A stretch of DNA of 64,000 nt, taken from the NCBI GenBank assembly GCA_964497585.1, contig CAZCDS010000007.1, positions 1-64,000 of the forward strand. The letters run 5' to 3'. The notes beneath the pieces were generated by a model that searched no databases, was not told the DNA's origin, and saw nothing but the letters and a program-made list of their open reading frames with translations. How positions within the stretch are numbered: position 1 is the stretch's first letter; each line of letters starts with the position of its first letter. A program made the translations under genes and the position numbers. Of the stretch, positions 49,042 to 57,640 are shown piece by piece. The stretch is from CAZCDS01 sp964497585 (GTDB lineage Bacteria > Desulfobacterota > Desulfomonilia > Desulfomonilales > Desulfomonilaceae).

Positions 49042-50502
49042 CTATGCTTTGAGCTTATCTTTGAGCAGGTCTCCCAGCGTACCGAACGATCCCCCGTCCC
49101 GCGAAGAAGCGTACTCTTTGAACTGGGAATCTTCCGCCCTCTTTGCCACAGTCTTGGTGCTCAGGGATGTCTTGTTTGCCGCCGGGTCAACGTCGAGGAT
49201 CTCCACCTGGACTGAAGCCCCCGGAACGAACTTCTTGCGGAGGTCTCCTCTCCTGGCGCCGTCAATTTCCGAGACGTGCAAAAGTCCGCTCTTGCCACCG
49301 GGCAAGGAGACGAATACACCGTAATCCACAACGCTGTCGACTGTGCCGGTTACCAGGTCCCCTTTTCGGAGTTCAGCGATTTCGGCTTCGCCCATTCTGA
49401 CCATATTGAGTTCGAGCCCTATCCGGCGCGCTTCCTGGTCAACGGAAAGCACAGTGACCTCAACCTCTTCGCCCTCACTAACCACTTCCTTGGGATGGTT
49501 GATCCGTCTGCCCATTCCGAGATTCGAAATATGAACAAGCCCCTCGACTCCGGGCTCCAGTTCCACGAATGCGCCGAAATTGGCCAGTCTCGTAATCAGA
49601 CCCTTCTGCGTTCTACCCTCGAAGTAATTTTCCTCTGCGTGAGACCAGGGATCTTCCAACGTCTGTTTTCTGCTGAGGGCAAACCGGTTCCGCGACCAGT
49701 CGACGTCGATAACCTTCACAGTGACACGATCTCCCGGCGAGAGCACCTCCGCCGCGGTCTCGATTCGGTTCCAGGCCATCTCCGATAGCGGTATCAGACC
49801 CTCGACTCCGCCGATGTCCACGAATGCTCCAAAGTCGGCGAGCTTGATGACCTCGCCTTCCACCACATCCCCGACGTGGAGGGTCTCCTGCAGGTGGGCG
49901 CGGCGTTCCGCGAGTTCTTCCTCGAGTATTTTTCGTCTCGAAAGGACGATGTTCCTCCCGCGTTCCGCGTATTCGAGAATGCGAAAGGTGAAGCGCTGGC
50001 CAACATAACTCTCAGGATCTCCCCCCGGACGCGCGTCCATCTGAGAGAAGGGGCAAAAAGCATCTCGACCGAAGATCCTTACCGAATATCCTCCTTTGCG
50101 TTGCCCGGTGACTAGTCCTTCTACAGGCACCCCGCTCTCAGCCGCTCCCCGGATTGCGTCTTCCGACGCTGCGGAGGTCATTCTTACACTCAGGATGAGG
50201 TCCTCCCCGCGACGGTTCACCACATAGGCGGTCAAGGGATCCCCGACGCCTATCCGGAGTTCGCCTTGGGAGTCGATGAGTTCTTCCTTGGGGATTGCCG
50301 CCTCGCTTTTGGCTCCGATATCGACGAAGACCCATTCTTTTCCTATTGATACAACGGTTCCTTCAACCGTATGTTCCTCCGCCCCAGGCCCTTGTCTGTA
50401 CGCGTCGGCGGCTTCGAGCAAGGCAGCGAAGTCTTCTTGGCTTTCTTCAGAATCGTGATCCAGTCCACCCGGGGCGAACTCCTCAGGTTTTCCGTCCTTC
50501 AT
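49042..50502 (-). CDS. Ribosomal protein S1-like RNA-binding protein
   Basis: 486 aa with five S1 (OB-fold) domains at about residues 45-107, 124-190, 210-279, 295-365 and 380-449. The third to fifth have the canonical FGAFVDI/GxxGLxH pattern. Escherichia coli S1 has six domains and 557 residues. This is a shorter member, either the S1 of this organism or a paralogue (HydA/YfgL-like S1 proteins are also known). It lies 63 bp upstream of the ABC-2 ATPase gene on the same strand, an unusual neighbour. An acidic N-terminus precedes the first domain. Confidence 0.85.
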   Translation of the reverse strand: MKDGKPEEFAPGGLDHDSEESQEDFAALLEAADAYRQGPGAEEHTVEGTVVSIGKEWVFVDIGAKSEAAIPKEELIDSQGELRIGVGDPLTAYVVNRRGEDLILSVRMTSAASEDAIRGAAESGVPVEGLVTGQRKGGYSVRIFGRDAFCPFSQMDARPGGDPESYVGQRFTFRILEYAERGRNIVLSRRKILEEELAERRAHLQETLHVGDVVEGEVIKLADFGAFVDIGGVEGLIPLSEMAWNRIETAAEVLSPGDRVTVKVIDVDWSRNRFALSRKQTLEDPWSHAEENYFEGRTQKGLITRLANFGAFVELEPGVEGLVHISNLGMGRRINHPKEVVSEGEEVEVTVLSVDQEARRIGLELNMVRMGEAEIAELRKGDLVTGTVDSVVDYGVFVSLPGGKSGLLHVSEIDGARRGDLRKKFVPGASVQVEILDVDPAANKTSLSTKTVAKRAEDSQFKEYASSRDGGSFGTLGDLLKDKLKA

Positions 50503-50640
50503 GTCTATTCCTCTCGGGGATCTAGCCTGAACTTGTTGTTACATCTTTTCATCAGTTGATGCAAGAGGGAACGCTCAAGGCCCTCCCCGCAATCCGAGGA
50601 CTGGACACCTCTTGAGGTAATCCCCAAGGAAGATTTCGGT

Positions 50641-50674
50641 CTTCCTCTTGCCTATGTGCCTCTTTATGGTTGAG
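50641..50674 (+). repeat. Solo right arm of the dispersed palindromic repeat
   Basis: CTTCCTCTTGCCTATGTGCC followed by TCTTTATGGTTGAG aligns with the right arm at 47156-47182. No left arm is recognisable nearby, so this is a decayed copy. It lies in the divergent region before the gene at 50766. Confidence 0.4.
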
Positions 50675-50765
50675 ATCTCTTTTCGTCTTTCCTTTTCCTG
50701 GTGCTTTGGCGGTTCAGTCTTCCGTCGGTCCCCTCCTTGAGGTGACTGCCTTCATTGAGAGATTG

Positions 50766-51884
50766 ATGTGGGGCAATTTCTGTGATAACGTTATGTTGCA
50801 ATTGATCAAGAGGAATCCCCGTCCGATGCCGTTGCTAAAGACCGACGAGATCGCGTGGAATGAAAAGCTCAGGCGCTGCATATATCTCTTTCTACGACAT
50901 GAGCTTGAAAAGATCCTCCTTGAGGAAGCGCTCGTAAGATCATACAAGGAGTTCGAGGCCGCGCAAAAGGAATACCCTTTCGTGGAGATGCGGGAACTGA
51001 AGCCTCGCGCTCGGATCGTGGCGCCGGAACACCCCGAGCAGAAGCATTTCATCGTTATTTTTAATGAGGAGCACCTGCCGTCAGAAGCAAAAAACTATAT
51101 CCGCTTCTTTGACTCCAACAAGGTAACCAAGGAAAACGTTACGAACCTGATCGAGTTCGACCTAGAAGACGTGTTTCATCAGCGAACGCGATACTTCGAG
51201 GACAAGCATTTCGCCACCTTGCTGCGGACTTTGCTCTCCACTGATTTTGCGGTGCTCATTCAGAGGGATCCATCGGTGAAGGCACGATACCGATTCGGTC
51301 TTTCACACTTCCATGTGAGGATAGATTGGCCTGTGGCCGACGCGGCGGAAGACTTGGGACGGAATCTGAGGTACATTTCCAAGAGCCTGTACGAGAAGGG
51401 AGACCGCATCGGAGAAACTCTGCAGCAGAAGTTGTACGAGCACTACGGGTTCCACTACACGGTCGGCGGCAGGCGGACCGCCGCGCTCGTCGCGGCTCAG
51501 TTCATGACGAGATTCGACTTTCTCTCAACCGTCTATCTTGCCTCCGCGGAGGCTCGCACGTTCATCGTTCTCGGTGCAGGGCGCAGTTCCAAGTATGTGC
51601 TTGTGAAGATTCCGAACCAGGACATCAAAGAGTTGGCTCACGCAGCAGGACTCAAGGAAAAGGAATTCGCGACCGCATATCTGATCGACAAGAAATCCGA
51701 CCACGGAGTTGGGATCTTCCTCGTCACGTATTGTCACACCGAATCCTCAACACCTCCCCTTGACGGCAAGCTCAGGGAGCTCAACCCCGATCTTCACTGG
51801 CTGACCGTCGATCTTCAGCTTCTCGTCCCTCCCCCCTGGAGTCAGGACGTAAGGCCCCTACCCTATTCGATCGTGTACGCGTGA
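50766..51884 (+). CDS. Protein of unknown function, 372 aa
   Basis: No family recognised. It looks like a real soluble protein: long mixed alpha/beta frame with normal composition, an early helix-rich part (NEKLRRCIYLFLRHELEKILL), a central region (HFHVRIDWPVADAAED) and a C-terminal beta-rich part (SAEARTFIVLGAGRSS, then KYVLVKIPNQD). No signal peptide or membrane helix. The chosen ATG has only a GAGAG-type site; the frame is open back to 50670, and later ATGs at 50793 and 50826 are alternatives. Neighbours (S1-like, NikR) do not suggest a role. Confidence 0.65.
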   Translation: MWGNFCDNVMLQLIKRNPRPMPLLKTDEIAWNEKLRRCIYLFLRHELEKILLEEALVRSYKEFEAAQKEYPFVEMRELKPRARIVAPEHPEQKHFIVIFNEEHLPSEAKNYIRFFDSNKVTKENVTNLIEFDLEDVFHQRTRYFEDKHFATLLRTLLSTDFAVLIQRDPSVKARYRFGLSHFHVRIDWPVADAAEDLGRNLRYISKSLYEKGDRIGETLQQKLYEHYGFHYTVGGRRTAALVAAQFMTRFDFLSTVYLASAEARTFIVLGAGRSSKYVLVKIPNQDIKELAHAAGLKEKEFATAYLIDKKSDHGVGIFLVTYCHTESSTPPLDGKLRELNPDLHWLTVDLQLLVPPPWSQDVRPLPYSIVYA

Positions 51885-51994
51885 AGAGGCCGGCCTGCAG
51901 AAAGGCACCGTACTCTCTGAGGGGAGTGCTTAGCACCTGTGGGGTTCCTGGGAAGCCGTTCCTACACAAATATGCTTCCCCGGTGACTTATGTT

Positions 51995-52414
51995 TCAATC
52001 CAGCTCACTGCCGGTTGTGGTCATGGTTATCTTGCCGTGTTTGACGCCTTTGGTGGCGATGAGCAAATCACCCGCCTTCTTCACGTCTCCGGAACTCCCA
52101 CGGAGGATGAGGACCTCCAGGCAATTGTGCGCGTCCAGGTGAACGTGCACCGCTGAGACGATCAGATCGTGCTGACGATGCTGGATTTCAGTGAGCTTCT
52201 GCGCGAGGTCGCTCTGTTCGTGGTTATAGACCACGGTGGCGGTACCCACGACCTCGTGACCCGATTCACTCCAGAGGTCATCAACAAGGCGATCCCTGAT
52301 GAGGTCTCGAATAGCCTCTGATCGGTTCGTGTATCCCTGTTCTGCGATCAGGGCATCGAACTTCTCCAACAGGTCGTCGGGGATTGACACCCCGAATCGG
52401 ATTACATTTGCCAT
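51995..52414 (-). CDS. nikR: Nickel-responsive regulator NikR
   Basis: 139 aa. An N-terminal ribbon-helix-helix (IRFGVSIPDDLLEKFDALI) that binds DNA is followed by a C-terminal ACT-like domain. The nickel site residues are all there: His79, His90, His92 and Cys98, with the same spacing as in Escherichia coli (11, 2 and 6). It should repress nickel uptake genes when nickel is plentiful; none lie in this window. The start at 52414 has GAGGAG nearby; the longer upstream frame is not protein-like. Confidence 0.93.
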   Translation of the reverse strand: MANVIRFGVSIPDDLLEKFDALIAEQGYTNRSEAIRDLIRDRLVDDLWSESGHEVVGTATVVYNHEQSDLAQKLTEIQHRQHDLIVSAVHVHLDAHNCLEVLILRGSSGDVKKAGDLLIATKGVKHGKITMTTTGSELD

Positions 52415-52638
52415 CCTCGACTCCTCGCTACGAACTTGACGCGTTTCGTTGCCTGCAGCGCGTTCGCACCGGTGCTCCGTGAGTATACACCAAGAGCAAC
52501 TCATGCCAAAGAAGCTTGACCAACCGACATGCGCTCTTTTCACCTGCTCGGCCGAAAATCGGAAATATCTCGCTGGCGATCGCGAAAGACCTTTGCAGGA
52601 GGCGGATTAGGATCAAGAAACGAGAGTGGAGGTTACCG

Positions 52639-52989
52639 ATGAAAAGGATTGCAGCGTTGACACTGGTGTTGGCAGCAATAACGGTCGTCGGCATAGGTAC
52701 GCAGTCAGCCGTGGGAGGCGGGCTCGGAAGTTATTGGGTGCCTCAGAACTGGCAGCACGCAGGCTCGAAGCATTATCGACATCCCGGACACTACCGAGAC
52801 GGGTGGGCATGGCGATACCGTCCGTGGATTTGGGTAGCCGTATCCAAAAACATAAGGGGAGTACACTACGTCGGCCGGGGACCTGCAGCCTCGATCGCGA
52901 CGACTCGGGCCTTGAACAGATGCCGCAGCAACTCAGCCTTTCCCTGGGGTTGTTACGTCTCCAAGGTGAAGAGGGTAAAGCGCCGATAG
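52639..52989 (+). CDS. Small exported basic protein
   Basis: 116 aa. A signal peptide (IAALTLVLAAITVVGIGTQSA) is followed by a Gly/Trp/Tyr/His-rich mature part and a Cys pair (about residues 94 and 104) in a segment like NRCRSNSAFPWGCYV, then a basic end. The Cys pattern recalls small DUF4189-like secreted domains, weakly. TGGAGGTTACCG before the ATG is a good ribosome site. Divergent from nikR. Function unknown. Confidence 0.6.
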   Translation: MKRIAALTLVLAAITVVGIGTQSAVGGGLGSYWVPQNWQHAGSKHYRHPGHYRDGWAWRYRPWIWVAVSKNIRGVHYVGRGPAASIATTRALNRCRSNSAFPWGCYVSKVKRVKRR

Positions 52990-53338
52990 GGCCGTCTCAT
53001 GCCCTGATGCGCAGTTGCCGTAGGGAGGAAATGACACCATGGGCAAAGGATTCAAATATACCGGATGCGCGTTGGTACCATGCTCTACGCTGCTACCCGA
53101 TTTCGACAAGCAAGGGGCTGGGACGGACCCGTCCCATTCCCACCAGGAGGCAACGTCGAACGAGATTTGCGATGGAGCAGTTTCGCGTGCCGTCTCTCGG
53201 ACGCCCGCCAGTGTTGGAGAGACCTCAAAAGGAAGGTGGCCTTGATGACGCCGCGCTTGTGCGATAGAATGCAGTATCCGCGCATCGCGTTGGCCCCGCG
53301 ATGCACCTTCGATTCAATTCAGGACCGGCGGGAGGCTC
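52990..53338. other. Gap before the sigma-factor gene, possible small ORFs
   Basis: 349 bp. Two overlapping short frames begin near a GGGAGG site: one from 53031 (about 78 codons, to 53267) and one from 53039 (68 codons, to 53245). Neither has a recognisable motif, so neither is called. The promoter of the sigma/anti-sigma pair should lie in the last 100 bases but was not identified. Confidence 0.35.
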
Positions 53339-53947
53339 ATGGGACGCCCCTACGAGGAGCGGGACGCAAGACTGGTGCAGGAATGCCTGGCAGGCTCGGA
53401 ACTCGCATGGGAACTCTTCTACGGCCGTTACATCGGCCTCGTAAGAGTCATCGTCAGGAGAAAAGTCGGGGTCTATATCAGAGATCTGGAAGATGTGACT
53501 CAGAACGTCTTTGCGGCGCTTGTCTCATCGCTCGACTCGTACGACCCTCGGTACCCCCTGGACGCGTTCGTGTCCACGGTTGCCCAGCGGGTCTGCATCC
53601 AGGAATACCGCCGGATCACTACTGCCAAGCGAGACGCGGAAACCAACCCCGTAGACCACCACGACGGTGGGCAAGAGGGCGCAAAGACGCTTATTTCGGC
53701 CTTCGCATCCCAGGAGGATGAAGTGGCCCGATCGCAGTTCGCGGCAATCCTCCAGGGGGGAATCCGAACGCTCGATGCAAAGTGCCGGCAACTCCTTCGC
53801 CTCAAGTACTACGATGAGCTGTCGTACCATCAGATCTCTCAGATCAAGGGAACACCGGCCAATACCCTGGCGGTACAGACCAAGCGCTGCATGGATGAGC
53901 TGAGAGCAAGTTGCCACAGACTGCTAAACAGAGGATTCAGGCCATGA
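53339..53947 (+). CDS. ECF-type RNA polymerase sigma factor
   Basis: 202 aa. Region 2 (about residues 24-90: ELAWELFYGRYIGLVRVIVR, then DLEDVTQNVFAAL) and region 4 (about 140-195: LRLKYYDELSYHQISQIKGT) with a helix-turn-helix are present; no region 1 or 3. A strong GGGAGG site precedes the ATG. It overlaps the anti-sigma gene by ATGA, the standard arrangement, so the pair is made together. Its regulon is unknown. Confidence 0.9.
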   Translation: MGRPYEERDARLVQECLAGSELAWELFYGRYIGLVRVIVRRKVGVYIRDLEDVTQNVFAALVSSLDSYDPRYPLDAFVSTVAQRVCIQEYRRITTAKRDAETNPVDHHDGGQEGAKTLISAFASQEDEVARSQFAAILQGGIRTLDAKCRQLLRLKYYDELSYHQISQIKGTPANTLAVQTKRCMDELRASCHRLLNRGFRP

Positions 53948-54948
53948 AACCCACTACTCCGCACCATCCTTCCGAGCTTCTGCTCGATTATCTGGAGGAC
54001 GCGCTCGCGCCGGAGGAGAGGTCCGACGTTGAGCAGCACCTCAGGGAATGTGCGGAGTGTGCTGAGGAGCTGGAGGAGATCCGGCTTCTCGCGGAAGGGC
54101 TTCGAACTCACAAGGACCGGGTCTTCTGCCCGGACGCGGCGGATCTTTTCAGATTCACCCACGGAGGCGAAGACCCCGACGGAAAGCTCTCCGAGCATCT
54201 CGAGCAGTGTGAGGCATGTCGGGAGGACGTTTCCCTGTACCGAGCGGCCGACGGTGAAGAACTCGCCTCACCCGCGATCCGGGAGGCATTCGGAAAGCTC
54301 GCCGCCACGAGAGCCGAGCGCCCATCGCCTCGGAAGGGTCTCTTCAAATCGATCCTCGAACACCTTTCCGCTCCTTTCGGCATACCGGTCGCGGCATTGG
54401 GTGCGGCCGCTGCAGCAGTTCTGCTAGTCATTCTGATATATCCCAGAACTGGCGTCGAGCCGACGATCGGGCTCAGTTCGGTGGAGTGGGCACGGACACC
54501 TGCCAAGAGCAAACCCAAGAGTCTCATTGAACTACCCCGTGTCGCCGTGATCCTTGCTTTCTCAGGTTTGCGGTCTCCGCTCGGACAGGAGACTGTCGAC
54601 TTTCTTTATCGGGAGCTTCGGCCCGCCCCCCTCATGAGAGAACGCTTCGAATTCAGCAATCCATCTACAGTACGATCCGTCCTCATCTCAAAGACAATCG
54701 ACACTAAAGATTGGCAAAAGGGGAGAGCCCAGTTGAGTCGCGCCCTTCACGCTGACCTTCTTCTGATCCTGAAGGTCGAACTCGAAAAGAAGCGGTGGGG
54801 ACTCAAGGGCGAGCTGGTGGACGGAAGATCGGGCCGGGTCCTCAGCAAGGAAGCCTTGCCAGGAGTCGACGAAAGGGACCTCTCCTCCCAACTCAGAAAG
54901 GCGATGATCGATCTGCTGAACCGCCACACCAAGGGGAGCAGTGACTGA
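53944..54948 (+). CDS. Membrane anti-sigma factor with two zinc-finger motifs
   Basis: 334 aa. The cytoplasmic N-terminus has two zf-HC2 motifs: His32-Cys36-Cys39 (His near residue 8 may stand in for the usual first Cys) and Cys62...His85-Cys89-Cys92. A transmembrane helix follows (about residues 141-165). The periplasmic part (from about 190: PRVAVILAFSGLRSPLGQE, then ALHADLLLILKVE) resembles LpoB/CsgG-type lipoprotein domains. It should hold the preceding sigma factor inactive until a periplasmic signal arrives. The four-base overlap with the sigma gene supports this. Confidence 0.8.
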   Translation: MKPTTPHHPSELLLDYLEDALAPEERSDVEQHLRECAECAEELEEIRLLAEGLRTHKDRVFCPDAADLFRFTHGGEDPDGKLSEHLEQCEACREDVSLYRAADGEELASPAIREAFGKLAATRAERPSPRKGLFKSILEHLSAPFGIPVAALGAAAAAVLLVILIYPRTGVEPTIGLSSVEWARTPAKSKPKSLIELPRVAVILAFSGLRSPLGQETVDFLYRELRPAPLMRERFEFSNPSTVRSVLISKTIDTKDWQKGRAQLSRALHADLLLILKVELEKKRWGLKGELVDGRSGRVLSKEALPGVDERDLSSQLRKAMIDLLNRHTKGSSD

Positions 54949-55175
54949 TCCACAACCCTCAATGGATGTTCATTCCACGGGGGAATCAAACAGGTGTCAC
55001 CTCATCTCCTCGTTACGTCCGCCCACGCCGAGCGCTCCGCGGCGACCCGGAATAGCAGGCAGGTACGCCACACACAAAGATCTTGTTGCTCTGCTTTGGG
55101 GAGAGGAGACTTCGTTCCGCCCCCCATGTGAGGGTTGGGTGAACGGGAAACGACGCGCGTGAATGCGTGTTGGCA

Positions 55176-55553
55176 TTATTCTTCCGGTGAGACAGACTTG
55201 ACCGAGTCGAGCAGTACGCCAAAGAATCCATCAGGTGCCGCGTTCGATTCCACCGCGTCCCACTTCCACCCCAGATGCTGAAGACATACCTGGCACAACA
55301 GAAACCGCCAACCGTACGCGGGAAACCACGAATGCTCAGTGTACAGGTCCTCATGTACCAAGACGTTCTCGCACTCGAGAACGGTCATGAAATTGCAGCG
55401 CACGCCGGCCGGATTCGTGTAGGAATGCTCGTCGGAGCCGTTTATCTTGAAAAGGGCACCCGACTCGGTGATCAGGGCTCCGCAGTTGGCGCAGACGTAA
55501 TGCTTTCGCCTTTTCTTGTCTTTGTCCTCGGTAGTCTTGACATACCCGATCAT
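55176..55553 (-). CDS. Single-domain cereblon-like (CULT) protein
   Basis: 125 aa when started at the ATG at 55553. A CULT domain: zinc ligands Cys21, Cys24, Cys87 and Cys90, and three Trp of the ligand cage at 76, 82 and 96 in HSWFPAYGWRF and HLGWKW. The Trp spacing (6 and 14) is the same as in human cereblon (380, 386, 400). The length matches the 124-residue bacterial homologue MsCI4 of Magnetospirillum. The conserved 'YTNP-G' segment is also present. In cereblon this pocket binds thalidomide-type glutarimides and C-terminal cyclic imides. The bacterial role is unknown. It lies downstream of the MvhD gene on the same strand. A TTG at 55712 would add 53 residues and overlap the MvhD stop. 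Confidence 0.88.
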   Translation of the reverse strand: MIGYVKTTEDKDKKRRKHYVCANCGALITESGALFKINGSDEHSYTNPAGVRCNFMTVLECENVLVHEDLYTEHSWFPAYGWRFLLCQVCLQHLGWKWDAVESNAAPDGFFGVLLDSVKSVSPEE

Positions 55554-55704
55554 AGGGTAATTATATCCGATAGGGGCAGTGTCGGCTAACCCCGGGGACG
55601 TCTTGCGATAATGGCACTCGTTCAGGCACGGGACGTCGGGATTGCCAGCGGGCCGATTGGTCAAGGTCCTGCGATGACGTGAGGTTGCGCCCCCCGAGGT
55701 CGAC

Positions 55705-56148
55705 TCACTCAAGGGCTAAGGAGCGTTCTGCAGCGCCGGATCGGTTGAGAGGGAGCGGTCCCAATTCCTGGAGACGGTCGACCATGGTGGTCACTGCTTC
55801 CACGAACTTCTGCGCCATGGACGCACTCATGTTGAACATCTCGAGCCTTCGTGGGCTTATCCCTGCTTCCTTGGCCAAATGCTTCGTGTATTCTACAATC
55901 TGGCGAGCATACAAATTCCCCTCAACGAAATGGCATTCCCCTTCCATGCAGCCAGCCACCATGACAGCGTCCGCGCCTCTTCGGAAGGCTTCGAGAAGGA
56001 ACACCGGTTCCACTTTGCCTGTGCACAGGAGTTTGACGATCCGCACGTTCGTGGGGTACTGCAGTCGCATGGACCCGGCGAGGTCTGCCGCGTTGTATGC
56101 GCAGTAGGTGCAGCAAAAGGCAATAATTTTCATTTCTTGGATGCTCAT
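55705..56148 (-). CDS. MvhD/FrhD-type iron-sulfur protein (orphan)
   Basis: About 147 aa. The family binds a [2Fe-2S] cluster and links hydrogenase or formate dehydrogenase to heterodisulfide reductase. All conserved Cys are seen: FCCTYCAY, KLLCTGK and GCMEGECHF. No hdrABC or hydrogenase gene is in the window, so it is an orphan copy; such copies are common in sulfate reducers and syntrophs. The start could be 56148 or 56133; a longer frame to 56241 is not convincing. It lies between the MltD-like gene (15 bp from the longer start) and the CULT gene. Confidence 0.85.
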   Translation of the reverse strand: MSIQEMKIIAFCCTYCAYNAADLAGSMRLQYPTNVRIVKLLCTGKVEPVFLLEAFRRGADAVMVAGCMEGECHFVEGNLYARQIVEYTKHLAKEAGISPRRLEMFNMSASMAQKFVEAVTTMVDRLQELGPLPLNRSGAAERSLALE

Positions 56149-56255
56149 CCTGGTCCCGAGGTGAGACGGGACGGCTCGTTGCCCCCTGTGACTCCGGAAG
56201 GAGATCAGGGTGACAGAAGAATCCTCGTCCATGGAAAGCAAGGTTGGGTTCGCCC

Positions 56256-57272
56256 TCAGCCTGCTAGATAGCCCTCCTTCACCAGGAGTTTCTTCACGTT
56301 CCGGCCCATTCCCTTGGGGACTCGCAGGGGGAATCCCGAAGGGCTTCTCTTGTCAGGTCGGGGGAGAACCCCCGTGGAGGGCGCCACCCCCGGATTAAGT
56401 TCCCATATACTCCGTGGATTGGTCCCGCACCAGCGCGCTACCACGTGGAGGGGCAGGTCTTTCCTGAGTTTGAGACGGTCCAAGAAGTCGTAGCTCAGCG
56501 GTCTCGGCGTCTTAATGTTCACCCCGTAGAACTCCCGGTGAGTGTCTATGAGCTTTAGCGCCACCAGCCGGGCGATGATCGTTTCCGACCCTGTCGGCAT
56601 TACCATATCCCAGTACGAGAATACGGGAGACTTCTTGATAACCGCGTCGACCTTGTCGGTCCCGTCGATGAATGCGCAGATGGTCAGGAGCCAATTCCTC
56701 GTCGCGGGCCTCCCGTGAAGCCATTGAAAAATCGTGCACGCGATCCGTGTGGAAAGTACAGGATCCCGCCGATCATCCCAGTCATTGGTTGCGACCCACT
56801 GAATCAAGCGAGGAGACTTCTTCTCCTTCACTGACCCAAGGAGCCACCAGCCAACCCCTCCTGATCGCCCCTTGGCGTTGGGGGTAAGCCCGCTCAGAAG
56901 AGAGGCAAGATAGATCATGTCTTCCGGGACCTTTTCATCGCGGAGGACTTTCCGGATGAGAGGCCCGTACATGGCCATTCGGTCGAACCACTGCAGCATA
57001 CCTGCCCTTCGGTCCATAAGCAGGTAATTGATCTGCTCCACGACTCGTTCGGCAACATCGCTGCGGTGAAGCGGTATCTTGACGTGGGCAAACGATACGC
57101 CCTTCTCGAGTGTGTCCGCGGGGAGGACGTAGGTTGCCCGGGCGTACCCGCTGACGGCACAGGTCGGGCAAGCCGGGCAGGCCATCGCCAGCAGGAGCAT
57201 GGCTGCGAGCACGGCCGCTCCCCCGCTCTCAACCGTACCTGAGCTTCTCCGGATGCCTGGATTATTCTTCAT
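56256..57272 (-). CDS. Degenerate MltD-like lytic transglycosylase with LysM
   Basis: 338 aa with a signal peptide. The region KIPLHRSDVAERVVEQINYL through YLASLLSGLTPNA aligns with membrane-bound lytic transglycosylase D. The catalytic Glu of 'YLALIESG' is Leu126 here, and the 'AVGPWQFM' segment is GVGWWLLG, so the enzyme is very probably inactive. A LysM-like segment (LHVVARWCGTNPRSIWELNP) near residue 285 remains and could bind peptidoglycan. It is therefore more likely a wall-binding scaffold or sensor. It is upstream of mvhD and the CULT gene on the same strand. The ribosome site is weak. Confidence 0.75.
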   Translation of the reverse strand: MKNNPGIRRSSGTVESGGAAVLAAMLLLAMACPACPTCAVSGYARATYVLPADTLEKGVSFAHVKIPLHRSDVAERVVEQINYLLMDRRAGMLQWFDRMAMYGPLIRKVLRDEKVPEDMIYLASLLSGLTPNAKGRSGGVGWWLLGSVKEKKSPRLIQWVATNDWDDRRDPVLSTRIACTIFQWLHGRPATRNWLLTICAFIDGTDKVDAVIKKSPVFSYWDMVMPTGSETIIARLVALKLIDTHREFYGVNIKTPRPLSYDFLDRLKLRKDLPLHVVARWCGTNPRSIWELNPGVAPSTGVLPRPDKRSPSGFPLRVPKGMGRNVKKLLVKEGYLAG

Positions 57273-57364
57273 CGAAAGCTATGAGTAGCTGATTAGCCGG
57301 CGGGTTGCAACCGTTCCGTGGCTCAATCCATTCCTTTTCACGGCCCGATTCCTGGATACTGTCT

Positions 57365-57640
57365 CTAACTATTTATTTTTTCACGTAGTTCCTTGCCCGT
57401 CTTGAAAAAGGGCAGGTGTTTGTTCCGCACTGTGATCTTTTCACCGGTTTTGGGATTTCGTCCGGTGTACCCCTCGTAGTTCTTGACAACAAACGAACCG
57501 AAGCCTCTGATTTCGATTCGACTGCCGGCCACGAGGGCTGATGTCATGGTCCTAAAGACCATATCGACGATCTCCTCGGATTTCCGCATGGGCAGGTCCA
57601 TTTCCTTGGCCAAAGCTTTTACCAAATCGCTCTTGTTCAT
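57365..57640 (-). CDS. HU/IHF family DNA-binding protein
   Basis: 91 aa. Two N-terminal helices, then the beta arms with RIEIRGFGSFVVKN and GRNPKTGEKI, typical of IHF-beta/HU. It bends or coats DNA as a dimer. AGGAG before the ATG is a good site. It precedes the MltD-like gene by 92 bp. Confidence 0.95.
   Translation of the reverse strand: MNKSDLVKALAKEMDLPMRKSEEIVDMVFRTMTSALVAGSRIEIRGFGSFVVKNYEGYTGRNPKTGEKITVRNKHLPFFKTGKELREKINS

Noticed and set aside
52479..52503. A possible NikR operator (GTATAC...TCATGC)
   Set aside because: The half-sites are 12 bases apart and not the 16 expected from the Escherichia coli site, and one half is a poor match.
53031..53267. Short frames near a GGGAGG site before the sigma-factor gene
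   Set aside because: Two frames compete for the same site and neither has protein-like features, so they are mentioned only in the gap entry.
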